The notes beneath the pieces are model-generated. The model ran no database searches. It had not been told where the DNA came from and was given only the letters and a program-made list of their open reading frames with translations. A program made the position numbers and the translations under genes. 64,000 bases of DNA from Cinnamomum chago (Eukaryota; Streptophyta; Magnoliopsida; Laurales; Lauraceae): NCBI GenBank assembly GCA_038049695.1, contig CP142452.1, positions 74,966,501 through 75,030,500 of the forward strand, read 5' to 3'. Of the stretch, positions 23,101 through 34,084 are shown piece by piece; position 1 is the first letter of the stretch; each line of letters starts with the position of its first letter.

Positions 23101-24410
23101 TGTCCTCAAGGAGTTAATGCCTACACTTAATTTGGGAGACAACCATATCTATAGATTGCCTCATTTTAATTTTTAAGGCTGTAAAATGTCTACGGCCAAT
23201 GTCCAAGTCATCATGCCAATCGGATACCTAGGCCTGCTTTTAATTAAAATTTATTTCTCTTGGACTTGATGATTCAATGGACTTAGACCTAGATCATTTA
23301 CTTGAATATTATTGTGATTAAATATATACATCTTATGGGAGAGAGCCTCTGTGCATATGGTATATACATACATCTATTGGTAAATCTATTCATCTAAGCT
23401 TCAATACTCAAAACAACTTTACAGGAGATGGCCTCTGCGGCTCAATTCTGATCTCATCCTCCCTGTCTATAGCCAACTACCACCACCATTCCAACCTGGT
23501 GTGCATGTAGCAATGCCACCTATATTAACTTCATATCAATCTAGACTATCTTCAACGTTGGATTTCACCAAGCAAATTTTTAAACACACTCATAATGGAT
23601 GCCATTAATGTTGGTTCTTTCCAAACTTGGTCTCGTTCCCACCCAACACCCAAGGTGAATAGATTTCTTTGTAATAAATTCATGAACAAGAAAAGCAAAT
23701 CCACAAGTATGTATCAATACCATCCAATCCAAAACTAAACTTGCAAAGTGTACAAATTAATGCATTTCCCTTTTGTCTATTTTTAGCAACCGCATGCAAG
23801 CCATCGCCCATGCATAGTTAAAACGTGCCTCTCCTTGTTACAACTGGACTTCACACATCAAATCTAATTTTGGGGAGAGGATGGGCTGGAAAATATGTCA
23901 ATCATCACATATCCTTTGAAAACAAGATTTAGTGGAAACCACCCCCACCCCCTATATATATAGAGCAATTCATCAAATGTGTGATATATCAGGAACAGCT
24001 CACATCCAACATGAAAACTCACTCAAAAAGGAAGGCTAAAATGTCAACTATTATCAAACCAATGGTTTTAATCCTCCTCCACGCCCCCTAGGTGTACAAA
24101 ATCTTTTGTATTGTATTCATGTGCAAGAATAGTTAATATATGGGTAATGGAGAATCTGAATCTTTATCCTCCATTACTAAACCTTTTAAAGAGTCCAAAT
24201 GCAAGTAATCCAATTGAAACCCCTTTTCATATTTAGCAATGCCAACTTATCACTCACAGCCACAAGTTAATGAACCCCTCCTAGTCATTTCCATTTTTAG
24301 ACATCACAACTCATCATATATAGATGTCCGCCGGATGAGAAACACCACCTCAACTTAAAAAGCACCTTTCTTCTTCTTCTTCTTCTTCTTCTTCTTCTGT
24401 AATAGCAAAA
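23100..24410 (+). promoter_or_regulatory. Upstream region of MBD-c with TATA box and CTT leader
   Basis: The block matches the MBD-a upstream region from about 15,430 and the MBD-d upstream region from about 29,435. TATATAG at 24,317-24,323 lies 94 bases before the start codon at the same place as in MBD-a, d and e. A (CTT)n tract at about 24,369-24,398 lies in the leader. Confidence 0.5.
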
Positions 24411-27400
24411 ATGTCTTCCACTTCATCATCCAACTCATTTGAAGATAATATTTCTCGTGTATTTAACGATCCGGAGCCAATATCATTCTCCTTACTAATG
24501 GAGTTGGATTCATTTGCTGAGACACCCGTGAGCTTTCAAAGATCCTTGGCACTAGAACCCAACACCACCCCTGACGAAACTAACATAACTACATTGGCTG
24601 GAGCTATGAGTGAAGAAGCTTTAGAAGTAGCCGAGGAAGAATGCCAATCCGACATCCCTGAAATGCCATTTGAAACCCCCAATGAAACTAACATAGCTAC
24701 ATTGGCAGGAGCTATAGTTGAAGAAGCTTTAGAAACAGCCGAGGAAGAATGCCAATCCAACATTCCTGAAATGCCATCTGAAACCGCCAATGAAACTAAC
24801 ATAGCTACATTGGCTGCAGCAGCAGGTGAAGAAGCTGTAAAAGTAGCAGCGGTAGAAGAACACCAATCCATCATTCCTGCAATGCCATCTAGAGTGAACA
24901 CTACTCTATTGCCCGCAACGGCAGGATCTAAGAGGGGGCGTAAGAAGAAAACTAAGGAGGAGCATGAAGAGTTCTATTCTCGAAGGCCAGATTGGCTGCC
25001 GGAAGGCTGGAGAATGGAAGTCAAAGTCCGAAAGGATGGTGCCACTTTAGGCATAAGAGATCGGGTAAGTTAGTGTTTTTTATTTAAATTTTTTTTATTA
25101 TATGGATATGTGGGATTTAGAATAGAAGGTTGGATTTATATAAGATATTTGTTGTTGAGTTCTGCTCGTTGTTTGTCGTTTGGTGTCAAATGACAAAAAT
25201 GAAAGTGACAGGTTGATAAAATTGTAGTTTCATACTATTTCATCTGTTTTACAATCTAGGCATATAATTTTCCTAAGTCTGACTGGTGACAATTCGGTAT
25301 TTATAGAACTATATTACTTACTGTGAAGATTTTAAAGCATCAAGTTGACTAAAATGATAGTTTGATGCATTCAAATTTGTTTTGCAATCTATGTTTTACA
25401 GTATAATTATCTGAGTTTGATTGTTTATATTTACTATCTACAGAACTTTTAAAATCTCAGTGCATTTAATCCATTGATTTTATTTTATTTTTTTCTCACC
25501 TTTTTTCTTCCTCTTTGGTGGTAGCTTTAGATAGAATCATTTTATCTCGTGTCGACTTGTATACGGTTTCATAAAAAGAGATGGTCAGGTCTCATGTTTA
25601 GGGCTAGTCTAGCCACTTATTGATATGTGTGGGCCCTCATATGGCACCTCTAACTATCCAACATATTCATGTCACACACACCTCATTCCATTGTAGGAAT
25701 TGGCTCAAATTCTACTCCCATCCACAAATTAAATGTTGAAATTTTAGTTATGTTTTACAAGAAGATAATCCTAGTATAAATCGATATCCAGTTTTGTAAG
25801 GTAAAAGTAGATCGATGTAGGCGAAGCAACAAGCATGTTTCTTTTGCTAGAATTCCAAGAGTTCATGTTTGGAGAATTTAAATTGTCCGAAAGTTGTTCC
25901 CTTGAGGTGGAATTTCAATATCCTCATCTTTGTGGAGCATTTGAAATTCCAACATAAAGCAAAGAGATTGGGAATCTAGGAATTTCAAAGGGCCATTTTT
26001 AGGCTTGTACAAAGTTGAGCATGTTATGCTTTGAGTGCGGATCCTTTGAGGCTTTGAATTAGAGAGATCCTCAGTTAAAGGAGTTGGATTACATAGTGGA
26101 GCCCACTTAGTAAAAGCCCAAGCTGCTCAAGATAAGGGCCCACCCAGTTTAAGTGGTATCACCAAATTTTACGTCAATAGTATTTTGTCCTGTGGTAAAG
26201 ATTGATTGTATGATAAGAAAGTGTGATTAACACAATGCTTTGAAGAATCAATTTTCATTTTTACTCAATCTTCAAATGTGATTATCAATTTTTTTTTATC
26301 AATCAGTCAATCTTCGAGTGGGATCAACTCCTATTCGGAAAATCTTGAAATACCCCATATAGTTTTTGGAGGTGGAGGGGGGATTATTTTGAGCGGCTCA
26401 GATTTTTAATAGGTGGGCCCAACTGTAGAGTTCAACTCCAATAACTCATCATTTATAGGACTCAAAGCTTCAGAGGATCCAGGCTCAATCAACGAGGATT
26501 GGATCAGCAAAATGTGGGATCCACACTCGTAAAAAATCCTTGAACCAGAAAAGGCTTAAAGTCACTAGTTACCCATCTTCAAGTGGCTCATGTGTTTTCT
26601 GTTGGATGTTTAAAATCCATGTTTAACTGCCATTGAGGCTTTTTTTTTTTTCCTTCAGAGCTGTTTGGTATTTTTTATATAATTGGAAGACTCCTCAAGT
26701 AGGAATAATTAATAGAGAAGAAAAAAACAGATATAAATACACTTGGCACAGTAAAAAAAATTAGTGATCGCTACAAAAAAACAGTGGCTTTCAACAGCGG
26801 ACAAGATGACCTTTAGCAACGGTTTTTTTCCACCACTAGAGATCCTATTTTGCAGCGGTCTTTGTTTTCCACCGATTTTTCCGCATTTTATTCTTAGACG
26901 GTCACTAACATGGCAATAAAGGCACATTTTGCGGCGGAAGAAAATTTCCACCGCAAAAGGCAGACATTAGCAGCGGAAAAAGAACCTGTCGCTAATCGGA
27001 TTTTTTATATAATGATAGTACTTCATCATCTAAAAAAAAACCATTTTTGACGCTTCGTGAAAGTAGAAATCCACTGAGTGAGAAACTCAAGTGTCACACA
27101 AACATACACTTATTAATCAAGTCTATTGATTTCAAGCGAAAGCTTCCTATTACGTCCATTGATCATATATAGGATGTAAGAACGGGGGAGCTGTTCAAAC
27201 CTTAAGCGAATAAGACCACCGAATAAGAAATTCAAGTGTTACTCAAACATGCACTTAGTGATCAAGACTATTGATTTCAAGCGAAGGCTTCCTATTACGT
27301 CCATTGATCATATATATTATGTAAGAAGGGGGGAGTTGTTCAAGCTTAAGCGATTGAGACCATTGATCTCGTAAATTTATTATCATAGGATATATGTGGC

Positions 27401-28491
27401 TCAAGTTATTAGTTCTAACTTATTGAAGTTATTTTCTTGAGTGCATTAGTCTAAATCCAAATGGTTAGATTAGCTGTTTGAAACTATAACAATGTCTACA
27501 ATAAAGACTAACTTGGTGTTTATATTTGTCATTAAATAATGGATGAGTTTTCTGCTTTGTTGAGTAGAATCATAGAATTACACACTAATGTGGCAATCTT
27601 CTATTCGTACTAGCTAGATGTGCTATTTTGCACATTCCAAAATAATTTGACTAAATAAAAAAAATACTTGAGAAAAATCATCAAAACCACTTATCTCATT
27701 TAATAAAGACAATCAGGCAAAGGGACCGACATGTGTCAAGCTAAGTGAAAAAAATAAAGCAGTAAAAGTAGTATAGTGCAAGAAGACAGGATATATACCA
27801 AAATAAAAACAACAATGCTTTAGATTTATAGAATATTGAAATTGAAAATTTGATTAACAAAAATCTAATTCATAAAATTAATTATGCAAAGATGCAATAA
27901 GATAGATTGTGTATATAATAGAACTGGTTAGTTTTGGTATTTACTAGGAAATTATAATTGAAAATTGTTGGTGTGCTTTCTGTGGCTATTTTTATTTATT
28001 GAGTTTATTTATTTGAAATTGGTTATTTTGGATAAGCCTTAATATTATCAACTTTTCAGTATTTTTATGAACCAAGGACCAGCCATCGATTCCGATCGAG
28101 GAAAGAGGTCGAGAAGTTCATCCAGACGGGCGAGGTTCCAAGATACAAGCCCAAACCTAGAACCAGAGAATCCAATGTTGTACCTACAGTGAGTTTTTGA
28201 ATTGTTCTCTTCAAGATTCACTGTTGAGATTTGAGTGCTAGAGATTTTCATGATAATGTGTTTCTTCGTTTCTTTTTTTAAGTCTTCTCAGAACTCCAAC
28301 CCCACTCCAAGTAGTGACATGGTGTTGCCTCCAACCCTTGAATTCTACATCAAGAACTTGCAAAGTTACATGGGTTTGTTTTTTTTTTTTCCCTCACTTT
28401 GTCATTACTGCAATATGTGTTTTGGGTATTGTGGACTTGAGAGATTCAATGCATCACTTGTTATCACTGTTGGTTTTCAGGTGGTGGCTGA
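24411..28491 (+). CDS. MBD-c: best-preserved MBD5/6-like methyl-CpG-binding-domain gene
   Basis: Exons: 24,411-25,064 (218 codons), 28,060-28,188, 28,292-28,373 and 28,481-28,491, giving about 291 residues. Residues 1-54 are Ser-rich (MSSTSSSNSFED start). Residues 55-162 are three 36-residue acidic repeats (NETNIATLAGA, EECQSNIPEMPSE). A basic patch GSKRGRKKK follows (possible nuclear signal or AT-hook-like contact). The MBD then runs from RRPDWLPEGW, KVRKDGATLGIRDR in exon 1 to YFYEPRTSHRFRSRKEV and GEVPRYKPK in exon 2; the Gly of RTGHRF is Ser here. Intron 1 is about 3 kb and holds transposon remnants. Exon 3 adds SDMVLPPTLEFYIKN. The exon 3 phase leads to TGA at 28,491; the alternative frame VVAEVMNSLK stops at TAG 28,511-28,513. 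Likely role: binding methylated CpG in the nucleus. Confidence 0.78.
24573..24896 (+). repeat. Three 108-bp repeats inside MBD-c exon 1
   Basis: Repeats begin at 24,573, 24,681 and 24,789, each 108 bp or 36 codons with no frame change. Each starts (D/N)ETNI(A/T)TLA and ends near IP(E/A)MP. The third is the most diverged and alanine-rich. MBD-d has a related set, so the expansion predates their split. Confidence 0.8.
26730..27005. mobile_element. CACTA-like non-autonomous remnant in MBD-c intron 1
   Basis: The text 'cgctacaaaaaaacagtgg' resembles a worn CACTACAAAAAA end. It is followed by many short GCGG/CCGC motifs in both orientations ('agcggacaag', 'gcagcggtct', 'ttccaccgc', 'agcagcgga'), the subterminal repeat style of CACTA elements. 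Ends and target duplication are not clean. Confidence 0.4.
27079..27365. repeat. Two-copy tandem repeat of about 150 bp in MBD-c intron 1
   Basis: Two neighbouring units share 'ttgatttcaagcgaa', 'ttcctattacgtccattgat' and 'gttcaa' segments (starts near 27,079 and 27,227). Related single text occurs near 36,680 and 57,715 inside the large unit, supporting the view that those regions are expanded MBD intron 1. Confidence 0.6.
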
Positions 28492-28513
28492 AGTAATGAA
28501 TAGTCTGAAGTAG

Positions 28514-28725
28514 GAGCAACAACAGTATGAAACAGAAGAGCCAATAGGAATTAAGCAGCCAGCTCCTTCGAACATTGATGGGTTTGAAACAGTAGTTGAT
28601 ATTGAGAGAGAGGTGGCGATAGGAAGAACTCATCAATCTGAGATAGACACGGAGAAAAAAGGAGTTGAAAATGTTAGGATTAGCACTCTGGCTGATCCAT
28701 CTAAAGCAAGTGTAGTCCCATCATA
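28514..28725 (+). other. Coding-like frame behind the exon 4 TAG of MBD-c
   Basis: After TAG 28,511-28,513 the frame continues as EQQQYETEEPIGIKQP, IEREVAIGRTHQSEID, KKGVENVRISTLAD and SKASVVPS up to TAG 28,724-28,726, two bases before the Copia LTR begins. Compared with MBD-b, the last part is replaced by sequence shared only with MBD-e. Confidence 0.5.
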
Positions 28726-28727
28726 GT

Positions 28728-29432
28728 TGTAAGATAAATTTAGATCTCTCAAATATTGACTTTCTGTATTATGTAAGATCTGCTGAACTGTAAAGCTTAT
28801 CAACATATCTCCATGTATTATATATACACTATTAATGAGAATCAATCTACTGTGGATTGATATAACACTTTCAATATGGTATTCGAGCCCTAATGATCCG
28901 GTGGAATTTTATTTTTCATTATTGACGGTTTCGATTATTGCCGATCCGAGTGGATCTGTGCATCTTTGGCATGCCACTGCACCCTCTCTGTTGCTGATCC
29001 AAGTGGATCTGTGCTGCTGGTTTTCCAACTTGGGTGCCCTTCTTCATGTTCAAGTCAGAACGTGTCATGGATGGTAGCATTTTCATCAACCAGATCTAAC
29101 AAAGACGTGTTGCCTAAATATGCCGGAGACGTGTGAGTACTACATGCCATTCCATTAACAAGCATCGTGTTGTCTTTAATTTGTGGCTCTCTGACTCACC
29201 AGTTCACTGGTCTACTTGTCTACTATTTTGTCTTTCTTGCTGTCTAGTGAGATCCGCTCACATGGCTACTTCAGGTACCTCCTCTGGCACAATTTCAATT
29301 TCAAATATTGCCAGCCTCGTCTCTATATGATTGGATAGGGACAATTACCTACTATGCAAGAGTCAGTTTCTTCTTGTCCTTCGGGCTAATAAATTGCTTA
29401 AATATGTTGATGGCACTGGACTATGCCTTGCA
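28728..29432 (+). mobile_element. Truncated Copia-type retrotransposon (LTR, primer site, gag start)
   Basis: A 140-bp LTR (28,728-28,867, TGTAAGAT...ATAACA) is followed by a degenerate primer-binding site 'tggtattcgagcc' (the copy at 48,373 reads TGGTATCAGAGC, matching initiator-Met tRNA in Copia elements). A gag start lies at 29,262: MATSGTSSGTISISN, then a TGA, then LDRDNYLLCKSQFL and NKLLKYVDGTG, which fits the N-terminal Copia gag pattern. The element is cut near 29,432, where the MBD-d upstream region begins. Confidence 0.75.
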
Positions 29433-29434
29433 AA

Positions 29435-29894
29435 ATTCCAACCTGGTGTGCATGCAGAAATGCCACCTATATTAACTTCATATCGATCAAGACTTACTAT
29501 CTTCAACGTTAGATTTCACCAAGCAAAATTTTAAACTCACTCATAATGGATTCCATTAATGTTGGTTCTTTACAAACTTGGTCTCGTTCCCACCCAACAC
29601 CCAAGGTGTATAGATTTTTTTGTAATAAATTCATGAACAAGAAAAGCAAATCCACAAGTATGTATCAATACCATCCAATCCAAAACTAAGCTTGCAAAGT
29701 GTACAATTGCATTTCTCTTTGTCTTTTTTTAGCAACCGGATGCAAGCCGTCGCCCATGCAATGCATAGTTAAAAGGTGCCTCTCCTTGTCACAACTAGAC
29801 TTCACACATCAAATCTAATTTTGGGGAGAGGATGGTCCGGAAAATATGTCAATCACCACATATCCTTTGAATAAAAGATTTAGTGGAACCCCCC

Positions 29895-29936
<42 letters not shown>

Positions 29937-30767
29937 CAATTCATCAAATGTGTGTGATATCATGAACAACTAGGGATGTAAATAGGTTCTCGATTATCTG
30001 ATTACCTGAAGGTTTCGATCCATTAAAAACCGGGTCTGGATCCTTATTTAAGCCCTTATAAGTAAATGGGGTTGGGGTCGGGTCCGCCTTGGTTCGAACC
30101 TGTGGACCCGAGACCCGACATATTACTTTAATTTTCGAAAATCTCTCCTAAAAACCAAGTTTTTTAATATCATTCTCTACCGAGACCCGAACCCGGATCT
30201 AGACCGGTCCCATATATGGTTCTAATTTCGATTCCGGAGTCAAGAAACCGGTTCCGAAACGGTTCCGTGTCCGCATCATGTTCCACCTTCTCCTTAACGG
30301 TTCTGGTCCTTAGACCACCATGGACCCGAACCATGACCGACCCGTTTACAACCCTATGAATGACTCACACCCAACATGAAAACTCACTAAAAAAGGAAGG
30401 CTAATATGTCATCAACTATTACCAAACCAATGGTTTTAATCCTTCTCCAAGCCCCCTAGGTGTACAAAATCTTTTGTATTGTATTCATGTGCAAGAATAG
30501 TTAATCTATGGGTAATGGAGAATCTGTATCTTTATCTTCCATTACTAAACCTATTAAAGAGTCCAAATGCAAGTAATCCAATTGAAACCCCTTTTCATAT
30601 TTAGCAATGCCAATGTATCACCCACAACCACAGGTTAATGAACTCCGTCTTAGTCATTTCCATTTTTAGCAATAACAACTCATCATATATAGATGTTTGC
30701 TGGATGAGAAGCACCACCTCAACTTAAAAAGCACATTTCTTCTTTTTCTTCTTTTGTAATATCAAAA
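29435..30767 (+). promoter_or_regulatory. MBD-d upstream region, interrupted by (TA)n and a MITE
   Basis: Homologous to 23,480-24,410 upstream of MBD-c. It contains a (TA)n tract at about 29,898-29,935, an inserted MITE at 29,971-30,356 and the conserved TATATAGA at about 30,685. It joins directly to the truncated Copia element. Confidence 0.5.
29971..30356. mobile_element. hAT-type MITE upstream of MBD-d
   Basis: A segment absent from the matching position upstream of MBD-c (near 23,990). Its ends are inverted: TAGGGATGTAAATAGG at the left and CCCGTTTACAACCCTA at the right. Flanks ATGAACAA and ATGAATGA fit an aged 8-base duplication with two changes, as hAT elements make. The interior is rich in GACCCG/CGGGTC words, as in a common plant MITE type. 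Confidence 0.7.
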
Positions 30768-31406
30768 ATGTCTTCCACTTCATCATCCAACTCATTTGAA
30801 GATATTTCTCGTATATTTAACGACTCGGAGCCAATATCACTCTCCTTACTGATGGAGTTGGATTCATTTGTTGACACCCCCGTGAGCTTTCAAAGATCCT
30901 TGGCACTAGAACCCAGCACCACCCTTGACAAAACTAACATAGCTACATTGGCTGGAGCTTTAGAAGCTTTAGAAGTAGCCAAGGAAGAATGGCAGTCCAA
31001 CATTCCTGAAATGCCATCTGAAACCCCCAATGAAACTAACATAGCTACATTGGCAGGAGCTATGGGTGAAGAAGCTTTAGAAGTAGCTTAGGAAGAATGC
31101 CAAGCCAATATTCCTTAAATGCCATCTAAAACTGCCAATGAAACTAACATAGCTACATTGGCTGCAGCAGGTGCAGTAGCTATAGAAGTAGCAACGGCAG
31201 AAGAAAATCAATCAATCATTCCTGCAATGCCATCTAGAGTGAACACTACTCAATTGCCCGCGACGGCAGGATCTAAGAGGGGACGTAACAAAAAAACTGA
31301 GGAGGAGGAAGAGTTCTATTCTCGAAGTCCAAATTGGCTGTCGGAAGGCTGGAGAATGGAAGTCAAAATCTGAAAGGATGGTGCCACTTTAGGCATAAGG
31401 GATCAG
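30768..31406 (+). pseudogene. MBD-d: exon 1 only, with stop codons
   Basis: A close relative of MBD-c exon 1: MSSTSSSNSFED start, three acidic repeats (NETNIATLAGA), then GSKRGRNKKTEE, SPNWLSEGWRMEVK and KDGATLGIRD before a GT donor at 31,407. Stops occur as TAG after EALEVA, TAA in the second repeat (IP*MPS) and TGA in the MBD (VKI*KDG). The key PDWLPEGW has become PNWLSEGW. No exon 2-4 follows before the next unit begins, so this is a dead, truncated copy. Confidence 0.9.
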
Positions 31407-33247
31407 GTAAGTTGCTATTTTTATTTAAATCTTTCTTATTGCATGGATATGTGGGATTTAGAATGGAAGGCTGGATTTATATAAGATATTTGTTGTTGGG
31501 TTCTGCTTGTTGTTTGTTGTTTGTGGTCAAATGAAAAAAATGAAAGTGACGGGTTGATAAAATTGTAGTTTCATACTATTTCATTTGTTTTACAGTCTAG
31601 GCACATATAATTTACCTAACTCTGAATAGTAATAATTCTATATTTATAGAACTATATTACTTACTGTGAAGATTTTAAAGCATTAGGTTGACTAAAATGA
31701 TAGTTTGATGCATTTAAATTCCTTTTGCAATCTATGTTTTACAGTATAATTATCTGAGTTTGATTGTTTTTATTTACTATCTGCAGAACTTTTAAAATCT
31801 CAGTGCATTTAATCCATTGATTTTATTTGTTTTTTTTTTTTTTCACCTTCTTTCTTCCTCTTTGGTGGTATATTGAGAATTTTAATGATTTAACGGAGTC
31901 CGGACTGTTCCTCTTTGTTTTCTCAATGTCTCCACTTGAAATATTTACCAAAAAAAAAAAACGATTCTGCTTGAAGTAACTCTCTTCTCTTACTCTTTCA
32001 GAAACATCTCTCTCTTAAATACGCAGTAACTCCTTCTCTTACTCTTTCAGAAAGGTATAACGCAGACATCTATTATCTATGTTAATTAATTAGGACTCAT
32101 GAGATGAATTGTTGGACCATCAAACCTTAGTCAATTTAAAGAATGCTAATTCAACATAAGATTGTGGTTCACATTCAACAAGATAACCCACTCCAAATGG
32201 ATGGCTAGGATGCCGATTGTTACCAAATTAACTGTCTTGATCACTCTCCTTGTCTACATGGTATACAATTTTTTTTTTTTTTTTTTTTGTGTAATAAGTT
32301 GGCATGAACGCAAATGCAAACGTAGTATTTTGATAATCTCATATCCTTTATATACAAGATTTAGTGGATACTTTGTCCAAGTATAGCCCTTCCACATAAG
32401 TTTCTTATGGTTTATGTATTATAGCAATTCGTCAAATGTATAAGATCAATGACCCACATCCAACATGCAAACTCACTCAAAATGGATGTCCAGGATGTGG
32501 ATATTAGCAAATCAATGGTCCTCATCCTTCATCATGTCTCTAAGGTGTACAAAATCTTTTGTAGTGGATTCATTTGAAATAATAGTTAATCTACAGGTAA
32601 TGTAGTATCTGTATCCTTATCCTCCATTACTAAATTAATAAAGAATCAAATGGAATTAACCAAATTAATACCCCTTTCCATATTTAGCAATGGAAACTTA
32701 TCACCCACACATTTATACTCATGTCTCTAAATACAAAAACTTTTGGAGTGGATTCATTTGCAATAATTGTTAATCTTTAGGTAGCATAAAATTTTGTATC
32801 CTTATCCTCCATTACTAAACCTCAAAAAGAGTCCATATGCAATTAACCAAATTAATACCCCTTGCTACTCATGCCTCTAAAGTATACAAATCTTTTGTAG
32901 TGGATTCATTTGCAACAATAGTTAATCTTTAGGTAGAAGAAAATTTTGTATCCTTATCCTCCATTATTAACCTCAAAAAGAGTCTGATTGCAATTAACCA
33001 AATTAATACCCCTTTTCTCACACACGTGCTCGCACGCGCTCTCGCACACACGCGCCCACACACACAACACACACACACACAGATATATATATATATATAT
33101 ATATAATAAGATCAATGACTCACATCTAACATGGAAACTCACTCAAGATTGATGGCTAAGTTATTGTCTATATATTTTAAAATCAATGATCTGGATCTTT
33201 CTCCATTTCTTAGGTGTAGAAGATCTTTTCTATTAGATGCATATGTA
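31407..33247. other. MBD-d intron remnant and degenerate upstream repeats
   Basis: 31,407-31,870 is MBD intron 1 text. From 31,870 the sequence is homologous to 50,850-52,300 and consists of several worn copies of the MBD upstream block ('cttttgtagtggattcattt', 'gtatccttatcctccatta') starting near 32,528, 32,721 and 32,867. A (CA)n/(TA)n microsatellite occupies about 33,030-33,105. No gene was seen. Confidence 0.5.
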
Positions 33248-33515
33248 AGAATAGCTAATCTATGGGTGTTAGAAAATATGTATCCTTATCTTCTAGTACT
33301 AATAATAGTTAATCAATGGGTGATAATAGATCTATAACCTTATCTTCTAGTATAAGGATAGTTAATCTATGGGTGATAGAAGATATGTATCCTTATCTTC
33401 TAGTAAGAATAGTTAATCAATAAGTGATAGAAGATCTATATCCTTATCTTATAGTATAATAATAGTAATCTATGGGTGATAGAAGATCTGTATCATTATC
33501 TTCTAGTACTAAATC
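33248..33515. repeat. Minisatellite of about 55-60 bp units
   Basis: About five units of 'agaatagttaatctatgggtg' plus 'atagaagatctgtatcc' and 'ttatcttctagta'. The unit is a sub-piece of the block found once in each MBD upstream region. A matching array of about six units lies at 52,349-52,652. Confidence 0.75.
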
Positions 33516-33834
33516 TTATAAGGAGTTTCACCGTAATTAATCAAATCGACACCCCTTTCCATACTTAGCAATGGAGACTACTCATTCACAGGCCACAGGG
33601 TTAGTGCCGCCCTCCAAGTCATTCCTATTTTTAGGAATGATAATTAACTCATCACTGACAACTATAGTGCCTCCATCTATCACAAATGTAACACAATTTT
33701 AACTATCTCACTGTCCATTTTCTATGCCATATTTTATTAGGACACATGTGCGGCAGATGCTTGGTGGATGAAAGGTGCCACCTTGAGTTAAAATAGCAAC
33801 TTCCTTTGTCTCTCTGCATAGAAGCTCTGTAGAA

Positions 33835-34084
33835 ATGGAAAGCTCGAGTTCGATTCTTCCATCATATTCTGTATAACCCAAATATATTGTCTGACTTATT
33901 GGCATACAATACTTCTCACCTATACAATGACCCACGGCCAATTTCCCCTCTCATCGCCAACAATGGGAGAATCAAGAACATTGCAAAAAAAAGAAGATGG
34001 AAGAGGAGTGAAAGGAATTTTGATTGGTTGATGGAGGTTAGAATCCACATAAACCGTGCCATTGAGGGCACCATGAGGAATAGG
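33835..34084 (+). pseudogene. Decayed MBD gene exon 1 (unit copy 2)
   Basis: Equivalent of 287-538. ATG 33,835 opens a Ser-rich start. The end keeps WLMEVRIH and the GT donor, but the core MBD motif is lost. The exon 2-4 remains of this locus are fused to the AHL sequence at 42,944-43,428, about 8.9 kb downstream. Confidence 0.6.
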
